Below, piece after piece: positions 10,692 to 21,519 of a stretch of 64,000 nucleotides of DNA. How positions within the stretch are numbered: the stretch's first letter is position 1; the number at the start of each line of letters is the position of its first letter. Position numbers and translations under genes: made by a program. This DNA comes from an uncultured Alphaproteobacteria bacterium (GTDB lineage Bacteria > Pseudomonadota > Alphaproteobacteria > Rs-D84): contig CANBCI010000001.1 of the NCBI GenBank assembly GCA_947367055.1, forward strand, positions 186,001 through 250,000, read 5' to 3'. The notes beneath the pieces are model-generated. The model did no database searches. It was not told the DNA's origin and saw only the letters and a program-made list of their open reading frames with translations.

Positions 10692-13071
10692 ACAACTTGG
10701 CGCGGACTTCCTCAACCTCATAACATTCGACGCGGTCGCCCTCTTTCAAGTCGTTATACTTGTCAAACGACATACCGAACTCAACGCCGCCAGATACTTC
10801 CTTGACCTCGTTCTTTTCACGACGCAGTTCGCCAATTTTGCCGTCGTATATAACAACATTGTTGCGCAACAGGCGTACAAACGCGTCTTTCTTTATCACA
10901 CCTTCGGTCATGCGACAACCGGCAACACGCGTGCCCTTGCCCACCGTGAACAACTGGATAACATCCGCATATCCGATAAAGTTTTCGCGCCGTTCCGGTG
11001 CCAGTTTCCCGGACAGGATTTCCTTTACCTCGTCCGTGATGCGGTACACGACACTGTGGTATCTGATGTCGACATTCGCACCGCGCGCCATGTCGCGCAC
11101 GGCCGCATCCGCACGAACATTAAACGCAATTATAACCGCGTTCGATGCCGCCGCCAGACGGATGTCGCCCTCTGTAATCTGTCCGACGCCGGATGACAAT
11201 ATTTCAACCCCGGCCTTGTCCGTGTTAATTTCGCGCAGCATGTCGGAAATCGCCTCTACACTGCCCTGGACATCGGCGCGCAGGATAATCGGCAAAATCA
11301 ATTTCTTGTTTTCATCGCGCTTGGCAAACAGTTCTTCCAGCGATGAACGCTTTACCGCGTTTGCCTTGTCGCGCGCCTTTTGCGTGCGGTATGCGGCGAC
11401 TTCGCGGGTTTGTGCCTCGGTTTCCATAACGCGCAGGTCATCGCCCGCCGCCGGCACGGAATCCAGCCCCAAAACAACCACAGGTTGACCAGGCTTTACC
11501 GATTTAACGCGTTCGCCCGCCGAATTTATAAGGCCGCGCACGCGTCCGAATGTTTCGCCGACAACAAACACATCGCCGATTTTAAGTGTCCCTTGGCGCA
11601 TCAAGACGGTCGCAACTGCCCCCAGGCCCTTTTCCATTTTCGCCTCGACCACATAGGCGACGGCCGGCATTTCCGGGTCAGCTTTCAAATCCATCATTTC
11701 CGCCTGCAGCAAAATCGCCTCTTCCAATTTATCCAGATTGATTTTTTTCGTTGCGGAAATTTCAACACATTGAACATCGCCGCCCATTTCTTCAACCTGA
11801 ACTTCCTGCTGCAAGAGATCCGTCTTTACGCGCTGGGCGTTCGCCTCTGGCAAATCAATTTTGTTAATTGCGACAATAAACGGAACATTTGCCGCGCGGA
11901 TATGGTTTATCGCCTCAATCGTCTGGGGCATGATGGAATCATTGGCCGCAACAACCAGGACAACAATGTCCGCCAACTGGGCGCCACGGGCGCGCATCGC
12001 GGTAAATGTTTCGTGCCCCGGCGTATCCAGGAATGTTATCACGGCGCCGGATTTCGTCTTTACCTCGTAAGACGATACATGCTGGGTGATGCCGCCGGCC
12101 TCCGATGCAACAACATTCGCGTTGCGGAATGCGTCCAAGAGTGATGTCTTACCATGGTCGACATGCCCCACAACCGTCACGACCGGTGCGCGCGGCTGCA
12201 ATTTTGCGGGATCGGGTTCGCGTTCCAAAATATCCGCGTATGGTTTCATATCAACGCGCTTTACCGTCGCGCCAAATTCCGTCGCAACCAGTTCAGCCGT
12301 GTCGGCATCAATCGACTGATTCACGGACGCCATCATGCCCATTTCCATCAGTTTCTTGATGACATTTCCAACCTTTTCCGCCATTGCCGCCGCCAGGTCT
12401 TTGACCGTTATCGTATCGCCCAGTTGCACAACATGTTCAACTTTTTGCGGGGCGGTGAACATTGCACGCGCCTTTTCCCGGAAACGTTTCAGTGACGCCT
12501 CACTACGCCGGCGGTTCGCCCCGCGCAGACCGATTTCATCATCGTCGTCGTCACCGCCGCCCATTACAATGTCATGCAGCGATATTTTCCCGGACTTTTT
12601 GAAATCACGGTTTTTCCCGCCATTAAATTTCGACGGGCGGGCGTCATCATCTTCGCCGCGCGGCGCGCGACGTGATGCGGACGGCTGCGCATTGTTTTGG
12701 AATTTCTTGGGTGCGGGCGCGGGCTCATCCACATCTTGGGCGGGTGCGCTTTCACGCGCAGCCAGTTGTTCCTTTACCTGCTCATACTCGCGCGTCTCTC
12801 TGGCGATTTCCGCCTCGCGTGCAAGGCGCTGCGCCTCTTCGGCGGCCTCGCGCGCTTTGCGTTCTTCCTCGCGGGCGCGGGCGGCCTCCAACACGGCGCG
12901 CAGTTTTTCATCGGCCGCATTTCGCGCCGGGGTGGGTGACGCGGGTTCGTCGCGCAATTCACGCGCGCCGGGTGCCACAACGCGACGACGGCGTTCAACG
13001 AAAACCGCGTCGCCCTTCTTGCTTGCGACCTGGTCTATGGTCACAGATTTTCCCAGTGTCAATGTTGCCAT
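10690..13071 (-). CDS. infB: Translation initiation factor IF-2
   Basis: '[23 protein letters not shown]', '[21 protein letters not shown]', 'VAINKIDLP', IF2 C-terminal domains. Confidence 0.98.
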   Translation of the reverse strand: MATLTLGKSVTIDQVASKKGDAVFVERRRRVVAPGARELRDEPASPTPARNAADEKLRAVLEAARAREEERKAREAAEEAQRLAREAEIARETREYEQVKEQLAARESAPAQDVDEPAPAPKKFQNNAQPSASRRAPRGEDDDARPSKFNGGKNRDFKKSGKISLHDIVMGGGDDDDDEIGLRGANRRRSEASLKRFREKARAMFTAPQKVEHVVQLGDTITVKDLAAAMAEKVGNVIKKLMEMGMMASVNQSIDADTAELVATEFGATVKRVDMKPYADILEREPDPAKLQPRAPVVTVVGHVDHGKTSLLDAFRNANVVASEAGGITQHVSSYEVKTKSGAVITFLDTPGHETFTAMRARGAQLADIVVLVVAANDSIMPQTIEAINHIRAANVPFIVAINKIDLPEANAQRVKTDLLQQEVQVEEMGGDVQCVEISATKKINLDKLEEAILLQAEMMDLKADPEMPAVAYVVEAKMEKGLGAVATVLMRQGTLKIGDVFVVGETFGRVRGLINSAGERVKSVKPGQPVVVLGLDSVPAAGDDLRVMETEAQTREVAAYRTQKARDKANAVKRSSLEELFAKRDENKKLILPIILRADVQGSVEAISDMLREINTDKAGVEILSSGVGQITEGDIRLAAASNAVIIAFNVRADAAVRDMARGANVDIRYHSVVYRITDEVKEILSGKLAPERRENFIGYADVIQLFTVGKGTRVAGCRMTEGVIKKDAFVRLLRNNVVIYDGKIGELRREKNEVKEVSGGVEFGMSFDKYNDLKEGDRVECYEVEEVRAKL

Positions 13072-13112
13072 TTAATCTACTCCGTTCAGTTGTGTGTTCG
13101 GGTTTGTGTTTT

Positions 13113-14648
13113 TTATTCCTCGTCCTGGGTGATGTTGTACGCCACCTCGCGCGCCTTCATGATTATGCGCGCCGCCAAACGCGGGGACATTGCGTCTTCG
13201 CCCAGAATTTCAATCAATTCGTCCGACGCCAAATCCGCCAGGTCTTCCAGCGACTTTATACCCGCACGCCCCAGCGCCATGATTGTCGGACGCTTGATGA
13301 AATCAAATTCCAGCAGGTCGTCCTTCATCCCCAGCGCATGGCCCTCGTCTTTGTAATCCTGTTCGATTTTGGCCAGATAATCCTTGGCGCGCTTTTGCAG
13401 TTCGGATGCCAGTTCCGCATTGAACCCTTCGATTGCGGTAAGTTCAGCCGCGTCCACAAACGCGATTTCTTCGATTGTGCGGAACCCTTCCGTAATCAGC
13501 AGGTGCGCAATCATTTCATCAACATCCAGCCCCTTGATAAACAGTTCGGTCTTTTCCTTGAATTCCTTGGCACGGCGTTCCTGCTCCTCGGCCTCGTTCA
13601 TGACATCGATGTTCCACCCCGTCAGTTGTGACGCCAGGCGGACATTTTGACCGCGCCGGCCAATGGCCAAAGACTGCTGGTCATCATTTACAACGACGGC
13701 CGCGGTGCGCGTGTCTTCATCAACGATGATTTTTGCGACTTTTGCCGGCTGCATCGCGTTGACGATGAACACCGCCGGGTCTTCGGAATACAAAATAACA
13801 TCGATTTTTTCACCGTGGCATTCGTTTATGACCGGCTGAATACGGGTACCCTTGATACCAACCGTCATGCCGACCGCGTCGATTGACGGATCCTGGGTTT
13901 CAACGGCGATTTTCGCATGTGAACCCGGCGCGCGCGCAACGGATTTGATTTTGATTATACCTTCGTAAATTTCGGGCACTTCCTGAACAAACAGTTTTTC
14001 CATAAACATCGGATGTGTACGGGTCAGGAAAATCTGCGGGCCGGAATTGGAACGCGCGACATCCATAATCAGCGCACGCACACGGTCGCCCACCGCCAGG
14101 CGTTCGCCCGGAATCAGTTCGGAACCCTTTATATATCCCTCTGCCTTGCCGTTGATGTCAACAAATATGTTGCCGAATTCAACACGTTTTACAACGCCGG
14201 ACACGATGTCGCCGATATTGTCCTTGAATTCTTCATACTGGCGACCCTTTTCCGCGTCACGGACGCGTGCGGTCATTATCTGGCGTGCGGTCTGGAACGC
14301 CATGCGGCCAAATTCCGGTTCCGGCAGCGGGTCTTCCACAAATTCGCCGACAACCGGGTTTTTGGAATATTTTTTAGCCTGCGCAACCGTCAGCATTGTG
14401 TTCGCATCATATTCTTCGACAGATTCCGGGGATTCAATAACCTCGAACAGGCGTTTAACATAAATCGCACCGTTTTTACGGTCGATGTGCGCCGTGATGT
14501 TGAATTCCTCGCCATACTTGTGCTTGGCGATTTTGGCGATTGCCGCCTCTAATGATTCTATGACTATTTCACGGTCAATCAGTTTTTCCTGGGCCAGGGA
14601 ATCGATGGCCAGCAGCAAATCCTGACGGGGCATTGAAACAAAAGACAT
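13113..14648 (-). CDS. nusA: Transcription termination/antitermination factor NusA
   Basis: 'IGIKGTRIQPV'-type KH motif 'GMTVGIKGTRIQPVINECHGEKIDVILYS', 'AIGRRGQNVRLASQLTGW', S1 domain; upstream of infB. Confidence 0.96.
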   Translation of the reverse strand: MSFVSMPRQDLLLAIDSLAQEKLIDREIVIESLEAAIAKIAKHKYGEEFNITAHIDRKNGAIYVKRLFEVIESPESVEEYDANTMLTVAQAKKYSKNPVVGEFVEDPLPEPEFGRMAFQTARQIMTARVRDAEKGRQYEEFKDNIGDIVSGVVKRVEFGNIFVDINGKAEGYIKGSELIPGERLAVGDRVRALIMDVARSNSGPQIFLTRTHPMFMEKLFVQEVPEIYEGIIKIKSVARAPGSHAKIAVETQDPSIDAVGMTVGIKGTRIQPVINECHGEKIDVILYSEDPAVFIVNAMQPAKVAKIIVDEDTRTAAVVVNDDQQSLAIGRRGQNVRLASQLTGWNIDVMNEAEEQERRAKEFKEKTELFIKGLDVDEMIAHLLITEGFRTIEEIAFVDAAELTAIEGFNAELASELQKRAKDYLAKIEQDYKDEGHALGMKDDLLEFDFIKRPTIMALGRAGIKSLEDLADLASDELIEILGEDAMSPRLAARIIMKAREVAYNITQDEE

Positions 14649-14685
14649 TTGTTTTTCTCCTTGCTTGTATTAAACGCCTTTATGA

Positions 14686-14717
14686 TTAAGGGCGAGGTTT
14701 TTTAACCCCGCCCTTAA
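14686..14717. promoter_or_regulatory. 14-bp-stem hairpin in the nusA/lptF divergent intergenic region
   Basis: TTAAGGGCGAGGTT-tttt-AACCCCGCCCTTAA, one wobble position; 38 nt upstream of the nusA start codon. Confidence 0.55.
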
Positions 14718-14833
14718 AAAATTATTTTTAAGAACATTCAAATTATACAGTCGTTTTGCGCAAATGCAAGGAAAAAGTCAAAAAAACATTAAATTATTTG
14801 ACGGTCGGGCTTTTGGGCTTTATACTGCGGAAT

Positions 14834-15892
14834 ATGAAGATTATTAATCGATATTTTTTGCGCCAATTGGTGACCGTTTTTATAATGCTGCTGATGGTGC
14901 TGACGGGTCTGGCCTGGATGGTGCAGATTATGGCGCTGATGAAATTCCTGCTGAACTATGGCGTCAATGTGACCAGTTTCCTGGGGCTGACCATTTTAAT
15001 GGTGCCGTTTATCGTATCAATTATCGTGCCGTTCGTCACCTTTATCGCCGTTATTTTTGTGTATAATAAAATGATTGCCGACAACGAAATAACGGTCATG
15101 GCGGCGTCAACCCTGTCGCCGGCACAGATTGCGCGGCCGGCGTTGAAAATGGCACTGGTGCTGACGGTGATTCATTTCATTTTGAACCTGTGGGTGGTTC
15201 CCGCGTCCCAGGCGCAGTTTTATAATACCCAGTGGAATTTGCGCTACGGCCTGGCGCACATGAAATTACAGGAATCGGCCTTTACGCAATTGTCGCGCGG
15301 GCTGGTTGTGTATGTGGACAAGGTGTCGGGACATGACCTGTCACAGGTAATGCTGTCCGACATGCGCGACGAACAATCAACAAAGACGATATTTGCAGAA
15401 AAGGGAAAACTGGTTTCAACCAGCCGGGGACTATCCATTGTGATGGACAACGGTTCAATTCAATCGACGGGCGATGTCGTTGTAATCGGAACATTTGAAT
15501 CATTTGACATGGATCTAAATGTCGCCGAAAAGAATATTGACGACGCGTTCCGCGTGCGGCGCATACCCACCGGCAAACTGTTGGCATCGGTGCTGGATTC
15601 CCCGACCGCCAAGCGGCACAAGGTTGTTGTCGGCGAACTGGCGAACCGGTTTCTGATGCCGTTTATGAATCTGTTGCTGGCGGCGCTGTGCACTTTGATT
15701 CTGCTGCGCACGTCGTTGTTACGGCGTCGCGCCAGTTTTGCGCCCGTATTGGCCGTCGGCGCAATGGCCGGAACAATGGGGCTGTTCATGGCCGCGGCCA
15801 GCATGATTGAAAATTTGACGCAGTTGGGTGTTCTGGCGCTGGCGGTGGCGATAGCGATAACTGTGGTATTTGGTGCGTTGTATAAGAAATGA
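14834..15892 (+). CDS. LptF/LptG-family LPS export permease
   Basis: 'INRYFLRQLVTVFIMLLMVLTGLAWMVQ' N-terminus, multi-TM, periplasmic domain and C-terminal TM helices; ATGA overlap with lptD. Confidence 0.88.
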   Translation: MKIINRYFLRQLVTVFIMLLMVLTGLAWMVQIMALMKFLLNYGVNVTSFLGLTILMVPFIVSIIVPFVTFIAVIFVYNKMIADNEITVMAASTLSPAQIARPALKMALVLTVIHFILNLWVVPASQAQFYNTQWNLRYGLAHMKLQESAFTQLSRGLVVYVDKVSGHDLSQVMLSDMRDEQSTKTIFAEKGKLVSTSRGLSIVMDNGSIQSTGDVVVIGTFESFDMDLNVAEKNIDDAFRVRRIPTGKLLASVLDSPTAKRHKVVVGELANRFLMPFMNLLLAALCTLILLRTSLLRRRASFAPVLAVGAMAGTMGLFMAAASMIENLTQLGVLALAVAIAITVVFGALYKK

Positions 15893-17901
15893 AGACCCAT
15901 GTCGCCCTTTTTGCCGTATTGCCGATTTGCGCGAACGCCACAGCCGCGCCCATGGATTTTAACACGCCAAAAACAATAACCGCCGATAAAATCGAATACG
16001 ACATAAAATCCGAATCAATCAAAACCAGCGGCGCAACGGAAATCGTAAACGCCGGCGGCGGCCGCGTAACCCTTACGGATTCATACCTGTCGCAGCGGGG
16101 CGAGGAACTGTCCGGCGACGATATAAAAATATGGCTGGGGCAGCATATTTACGTTGAATCCGACAACATAACGCGTGAAAACAATGAAACGATTGCGCGT
16201 GACGCACTGTTCACTGCATGCGACGGATGCGACCCGATTGGCAACGCGTGGGAAATCAGTGCGACAAAAATAGTATATGACGAAACCGATGAAATGATGC
16301 GGTTTCATAATCCGGTGTTCTGGATATACAACGCGCCGATTATATGGGTTCCATACTATGAAATGCCGGGGCCCGGCGTAAAATACAAAAGCGGTTTGTT
16401 AATGCCGGGCTTTGAATCAACCAACAACATGGGCAGCCAGATTAACCTGCCGATTTATGTGAACTTTTCGGACACGCATGACGCGACACTGACATTGTCG
16501 TACCTGACCAAGGAAAACCCACTGTTCCAGTTGCAGCATCGGTTAAACCTGCCGCATTCGGAATTTAGGACAAACGGGTCTTTTACGCACAACCGTTACG
16601 GCGAAAACCGCTGGCATATCTTTAACAACGACGTCATAGAAATGGGCCCGTATGCGCGCGCGTCGATATTCCTGGAACGCGCATCGGATAAAACCTACCT
16701 GCAGAAATACGGATTCTATGATGATCAGCCGTATTTGGATTCGGGCGCAAAACTGGAATTGTTCGGCGTATCCAGTTACATCGTTGCGGACGCGCATGTT
16801 TTCCAGGAACTGCGCAGCACGTCCGTAAACCATTCAACGCCGGCCGGAAACATCTTGCCCAATGTGCGCGCCGTATATCAGACAAAGCCGATATACCGGG
16901 AAACATACGCGACGTTTGGGGGCGACGTTCTGGGGATATACGCCGACGGCACGACCAGCCAGCGCATGATCGGCGAAGCGCGAATTGTGTCGCCGTGGAC
17001 GCTGTGGGGCGGCAACCGCATCACGGCAAGCCTGGCCACGCGTTACGACGTATATAATTTCAGCAACACGGATATGGTTGACGGTGACAAGTTCACGGGA
17101 CTGAAAACCAGATTCCTGCCCAGCGGGTATGTTGAATGGGGACTGCCGATGTTCCGGCCGACATCGACATGGACACAAATTCTGGAACCGCGGGCGCGAC
17201 TGACGATAATGCGGCACACTGGCAAAGACCAGTTTGCGCTTAACAATGACTCGGCGGGCGCGTTTTTGTCGGACACGACATTGTTTTCCGACAACCGATT
17301 CGCGGGCCTTGATTTGTGGGAAAATGGGACCTTTGCCGATTATGGCGTGCGCTGGGCGGCGTTTAACGACACGGGGCACAACTTTGAACTGTTTTTCGGT
17401 CAAACATACGATTTCAACGACCGCGCCGCCACAGACCCCAGCAGCGGATTTTACAACGGCCAATCCGACTATGTCGGGCGCATCAAATATTCAAACTCAA
17501 AGTGGGTCGATTTGTCGACCAGATTCCGCCTGGGGCGCGACAATCTGGCACTGCGACACATGGAAACCAGCGCGGTCATCGGAACCCCACGCAATTACTT
17601 CAACATAGGGCACATTTGGTCACAGCGTTTCATAGACGAACAAACGCTGGGGGACGATATAAACGAAGCGATAACGGGGATTGGTATCCAATTGACCGGA
17701 CGGTGGTCCGTGCGCTTTAATGCGGCATATAACTTCGAGGAAGGAATGTTCCAGCGTCACTCGGGCGAATTGCACTATGACCACCCGTGCTATTATCTGA
17801 CATTCGGATACCGCAGGGACAACGCATCCAAGGAAGACTATGTCGGGAACACAACCTACCAGTTCCGCTTTGGCATGAGCATAGAGGGTCAGCGCTACTA
17901 A
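15889..17901 (+). CDS. lptD: LPS-assembly outer membrane protein LptD
   Basis: N-terminal OstA-like 'ITADKIEYDIKSESIKTSGATEIVNAGGGRVT', 'PVFWIYNAPIIWVPYYEMPGPGVKYKSGLLMPGFESTNNMGSQINLPIYVN', C-terminal beta-barrel. Confidence 0.93.
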   Translation: MKTHVALFAVLPICANATAAPMDFNTPKTITADKIEYDIKSESIKTSGATEIVNAGGGRVTLTDSYLSQRGEELSGDDIKIWLGQHIYVESDNITRENNETIARDALFTACDGCDPIGNAWEISATKIVYDETDEMMRFHNPVFWIYNAPIIWVPYYEMPGPGVKYKSGLLMPGFESTNNMGSQINLPIYVNFSDTHDATLTLSYLTKENPLFQLQHRLNLPHSEFRTNGSFTHNRYGENRWHIFNNDVIEMGPYARASIFLERASDKTYLQKYGFYDDQPYLDSGAKLELFGVSSYIVADAHVFQELRSTSVNHSTPAGNILPNVRAVYQTKPIYRETYATFGGDVLGIYADGTTSQRMIGEARIVSPWTLWGGNRITASLATRYDVYNFSNTDMVDGDKFTGLKTRFLPSGYVEWGLPMFRPTSTWTQILEPRARLTIMRHTGKDQFALNNDSAGAFLSDTTLFSDNRFAGLDLWENGTFADYGVRWAAFNDTGHNFELFFGQTYDFNDRAATDPSSGFYNGQSDYVGRIKYSNSKWVDLSTRFRLGRDNLALRHMETSAVIGTPRNYFNIGHIWSQRFIDEQTLGDDINEAITGIGIQLTGRWSVRFNAAYNFEEGMFQRHSGELHYDHPCYYLTFGYRRDNASKEDYVGNTTYQFRFGMSIEGQRY

Positions 17902-17927
17902 TCATGCGCCACAAAAGGAAGAGACAA

Positions 17928-18746
17928 ATGAAAAAAATACTGATACTGATTGCGGCATTGTGGATTGCGCCGTTGCACGCCGCCAGCATTATCGCAACGG
18001 TCGCGGGCAACCCGATAACCGATGCGGACGTAACCGCGCGAACAAAACTTATGGCCCGCCAGGGCAGCACGCCCACCGACAACCGCCGGGTTGCGTTGCA
18101 AAACATCATTGACGACTATATAAAAACATCATATGCGTCAAATTTCGACGCGGTTCCCGACGACAAGACAGTCGAACAGGAATTAAAGAAAATGAACATG
18201 GAAGACATGTCCGCGACGGAATTGGAAATGGCGCGCCGCGCGCTAAAGGCGGACATCGCATGGCAGATTGTGGTCGCACGAACCATTTTACCCACGGTTG
18301 AAACATCGTCGGACGATATAAATGCGGAAAAACGTGCATTGGCGGCGGAACATGGCCTGCCGCTGGAAATGACGATAATCCGCCTGATTGACATACCGGC
18401 CGACATGGCGGATAAACTAACCAAGCCAAAAAGTTGCGACGACGCATTGAAAATGGCGGAAAGTTTGGGCGGCGCGCCGCAAAAATTCACCGCGATGCAG
18501 TATGAACTGTCCAAAGACATTCGCGAACGTGTTGCGGGACTTGGCAACCTGGTGTGGTCGCCGCGGGTTGATAATTCTATTTTATTGGTATGCAGTTCCA
18601 AAAAGACGGCCGAATACGGAAAAATCGACGAGATAATAAAACAAAACACAATGTTCAAACGCGCCATGTTCATCGCGGACCAGCAATTAAAACAACTGCG
18701 CCGCAAAGCGGTCATAGTAATAAACGACGACAGATATAAATTATAA
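17928..18746 (+). CDS. SurA-like periplasmic chaperone/peptidyl-prolyl isomerase
   Basis: Signal peptide MKKILILIAALWIAPLHAASIIATVAGNPITDADVTARTKLMARQ; position after lptD. Confidence 0.7.
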   Translation: MKKILILIAALWIAPLHAASIIATVAGNPITDADVTARTKLMARQGSTPTDNRRVALQNIIDDYIKTSYASNFDAVPDDKTVEQELKKMNMEDMSATELEMARRALKADIAWQIVVARTILPTVETSSDDINAEKRALAAEHGLPLEMTIIRLIDIPADMADKLTKPKSCDDALKMAESLGGAPQKFTAMQYELSKDIRERVAGLGNLVWSPRVDNSILLVCSSKKTAEYGKIDEIIKQNTMFKRAMFIADQQLKQLRRKAVIVINDDRYKL

Positions 18747-18760
18747 ATAAGGCGCATAAT

Positions 18761-19120
18761 ATGAAAACAACAGATAAAAAAACAAATATTACGCGGGCAG
18801 ATAAAGTCATACTTACCCTATCTCTGGTGCTATCTTGTTTGGTTGCAGCGGACTTGGTAACATCGGCTGAACGTACACGGGATATTATGAGAAAAATGAA
18901 CTCTCTGCAGGGACACAGGGATTATCTGCGCACAATGATAAGTATTTCTGATACACTCGTAACACGATACAATTCAACCGCAGCGCGCAAGGCAGCAAGG
19001 GACGCATCCTATGAATTACAGAAAATTGACAGCGCATATAATCGGGCTGTAATGGAATATGATGCAAACAAAATGTATCTTCAGCGCATAATTGATAAAA
19101 TCCAATCAAAAGAAAAATAA
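18761..19120 (+). CDS. Hypothetical small membrane-anchored protein
   Basis: Intact ORF with N-terminal hydrophobic helix, coding-like spacing between surA-like gene and rlmN. Confidence 0.55.
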   Translation: MKTTDKKTNITRADKVILTLSLVLSCLVAADLVTSAERTRDIMRKMNSLQGHRDYLRTMISISDTLVTRYNSTAARKAARDASYELQKIDSAYNRAVMEYDANKMYLQRIIDKIQSKEK

Positions 19121-19125
19121 TTATA

Positions 19126-20235
19126 ATGTCAAACAAACCCATTTTGTTTAACATGACCCGCGGCGAACTGGAAAAGTTCGTCACCGACATGGGCCAACCG
19201 CGTTTTCGTGCGACGCAAATCCGCGAATGGTTAAATCGCGGCGCGCCGGATGTGGCGGCGATGAAAAACCTGCCGGAAACATTTCGGCGGGACTTGGACG
19301 CGGCGGCGCAAACTCTGCCCGTGCAGATTGTTAAAAAACTGCAGTCAGCGGACGGTGAAACGACAAAATTCCTGTTGCAGCTGCAGGACGGCGAACAAAT
19401 CGAATGTGTTTTAATGCGGACAACATACGGCAACAGCGTCTGCGTCAGTTCACAGGCCGGGTGCGCCATGGGCTGCAAGTTCTGTGCAAGCACACTGCTG
19501 GGGCTGAAGCGTAACCTGACCATAAATGAAATGTTATCCCAGGTTTTAATCGCGCAATGGGAACTGCGCCGCACGCGCACAACAGAATACGCCGGGCGCC
19601 CCAACGGCGACCCTAACAACGGCGATGTGTCGCATATCGTAATAATGGGCACGGGCGAACCGTTGCAAAACACGGAAAACGTAATTGGATTTATTGAACG
19701 GGCGAACGCAGACCTGGGCATCGGGTGGCGGCGAATAACATTGTCCACATGCGGGGTCGTTCCCGGCATACGCGATTTGATAAACTGGGGCCGGCCGATA
19801 AATTTGGCGATATCGCTGCATGCGCCTACAGACGAATTACGCAGTCAAATTATGCCGATTAACAACCGGTATAAACTGACCGAAGTACTGGCGGCGGCCG
19901 ATGATTTTGCCGCACTGCACAACCGGCAACTGATGATTGAATACATACTGCTGGGGCGGCGGGATGAAAATGGCGAAACGGTTTTGTACAATTCATCACC
20001 CGAGCATGCGGAACAATTGTCAAAATTGCTGGCGGGAAAAAACTGCATGGTGAACCTGATACCGTGGAACGCGGTTGATGAACGCGATTTTGCATCAATT
20101 TCAGGCAACGCGGTGCACCGGTTCCAAGACACGCTGATAAAAAACGGAATTCATACGCGCATTCGCCGGGAACGCGGTACCGACATCGGCAGTGCATGCG
20201 GACAACTGCGACTAAACAGCGCCCGCAAAAAATAA
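19126..20235 (+). CDS. rlmN: 23S rRNA/tRNA adenine-C2 methyltransferase RlmN
   Basis: Radical SAM motif 'SSQAGCAMGCKFCASTLLGLKRNL', 'NIVIMGTGEPLQN'-like 'HIVIMGTGEPLQNTENV', 'IRRERGTDIGSACGQL'. Confidence 0.97.
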   Translation: MSNKPILFNMTRGELEKFVTDMGQPRFRATQIREWLNRGAPDVAAMKNLPETFRRDLDAAAQTLPVQIVKKLQSADGETTKFLLQLQDGEQIECVLMRTTYGNSVCVSSQAGCAMGCKFCASTLLGLKRNLTINEMLSQVLIAQWELRRTRTTEYAGRPNGDPNNGDVSHIVIMGTGEPLQNTENVIGFIERANADLGIGWRRITLSTCGVVPGIRDLINWGRPINLAISLHAPTDELRSQIMPINNRYKLTEVLAAADDFAALHNRQLMIEYILLGRRDENGETVLYNSSPEHAEQLSKLLAGKNCMVNLIPWNAVDERDFASISGNAVHRFQDTLIKNGIHTRIRRERGTDIGSACGQLRLNSARKK

Positions 20236-20262
20236 TAATCCGCCGTACGGCGGATTATTATT
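20231..20262. terminator. Bidirectional terminator between rlmN and the 20258 ORF
   Basis: Perfect palindrome AATAATAATCCGCCGTACGGCGGATTATTATT. Confidence 0.8.
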
Positions 20263-21136
20263 TTCCTTTGGCTTTTCGTTGGAACTGTGCTTTTTTGTAT
20301 ATATAAAAGAACTGCTGTGCACACGGAACCGAGTCTTTGCATTTTTTATAACTTGTGCACATGCCGCCGTGATTTGTACAAATCAGACTGCACGGAACAA
20401 CATACTTGCCGGGAGTAATTTCAACATTCGACAAAATTTCATCCGGACGCAATGTTAGCAATCTATCATTCTTTGGGCCGTATGTTATATGATATTTCGG
20501 CTGCGGCGAATTTACAAACGAAACCGTGTTAATTTTAATGTTTTTTGGCTGCTTATACGGTTTTGACTTATACTCATGACGAGCCATCGGCGCTTTTGAT
20601 AAATAAAAGAACTGCTGTGCGCACGGAACCGGGGCTTTGCGTTTTTTATGACTTGTGCATATGCCGATGCGGTTTGTGCAAACCACGCCGCATGGAATAA
20701 TGTACTTCCCCGGCACAATATCAGTATGCGACAGGATTTTGTCGGCAGCCACCGTCATAAACTTGTCATTTGATGCGCCATATGTTATACGGTATACGGG
20801 CTGCGGTGAATTTACGAATGAAATCGCGTTAATTTTAATGCTTTTTAGCGTTTTGTCTGGTTTGATAACAAAATCACATTTATAAACGGAATAAAACTGG
20901 CCCTGGCATTGGCATCCGCGGCCCCTTGGCTTTATACACATGCCGTCAGAGCCCTGACAACGATGCCTGCAAGACACCAACAGGCCGCCCGGATACGGCA
21001 AAGTTTTTCCTTTGATTTGTTCGCTTGAAATAGTCTCGCTGCCGCCGCTTACAAAATATACTTTATAGTCGCCGGATTTTGTTTTACCGACATCTTTGAT
21101 TATTCGACGCAACGATTTTTTATCGGTATCGTGCAT
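20258..21136 (-). CDS. Cys-rich protein with three tandem ~90-aa repeats, function unknown
   Basis: Repeat units '[KN]IKIN.[IV]SFVNSPQP.Y.ITYG...D..[ML]T...D.ILS...I.PGKY..PC..[VI]CTN..G[IM]CTS.KK....VPCAQQFFY'; first unit more diverged. Confidence 0.7.
   Translation of the reverse strand: MHDTDKKSLRRIIKDVGKTKSGDYKVYFVSGGSETISSEQIKGKTLPYPGGLLVSCRHRCQGSDGMCIKPRGRGCQCQGQFYSVYKCDFVIKPDKTLKSIKINAISFVNSPQPVYRITYGASNDKFMTVAADKILSHTDIVPGKYIIPCGVVCTNRIGICTSHKKRKAPVPCAQQFFYLSKAPMARHEYKSKPYKQPKNIKINTVSFVNSPQPKYHITYGPKNDRLLTLRPDEILSNVEITPGKYVVPCSLICTNHGGMCTSYKKCKDSVPCAQQFFYIYKKAQFQRKAKGK
20298..20664. repeat. Two ~65-bp near-identical direct repeats within the Cys-rich ORF
   Basis: 'ataaaagaactgctgtgc[a/g]cacggaaccg[a/g]g[t/g]ctttgc[a/g]ttttttat[a/g]acttgtgca[c/t]atgccg' at ~20298 and ~20602. 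Confidence 0.8.
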
Positions 21137-21141
21137 TTAAA

Positions 21142-21441
21142 CTACCTCTGCCGTGAATCAAACATACCAAGCGGCGCATTATATCGCACGGTATCGGGAT
21201 AAACAGACGGCAATATATATGATTGACGTTCGATTTTAGGGCCGGCAGATTTTGGTAACGCAACAACGGACGCAGATTGCGCGACACCATCCCTCAAAAG
21301 CGTATAATGATATTTCATCATTACAACGCACACCATTGAAAAACATCCCAAAAAAGCCATTACATACCATTCCGAATATTTATCCGGAGAGAAATTTTTC
21401 AACTTGTCAAAATTTATCATATTCTTATTCATTTTTTGCAA
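21142..21441 (-). CDS. Hypothetical small membrane protein
   Basis: ORF with one TM segment (WYVMAFLGCFSMVCVVMM), 5 bp upstream of the Cys-rich ORF on the same strand. Confidence 0.5.
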   Translation of the reverse strand: MQKMNKNMINFDKLKNFSPDKYSEWYVMAFLGCFSMVCVVMMKYHYTLLRDGVAQSASVVALPKSAGPKIERQSYILPSVYPDTVRYNAPLGMFDSRQR

Positions 21442-21519
21442 ACGCTTTCCCGTCTATGTTTTTACACACTATAATATAGACAAAATATACAAAAAGTCAA
21501 CTATTTTTATAAAAAATTA

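Noticed and set aside
10486-12495. Series of plus-strand ORFs (10486..11196, 10760..11488, 11380..12144 and others)
   Set aside because: They are antisense shadows of infB, a consequence of codon composition.
20258-21136. Interpreting the two ~65-bp direct repeats as a mobile element or CRISPR-like unit
   Set aside because: They are in-frame, 304 bp apart, and explained by internal duplication of a protein repeat.
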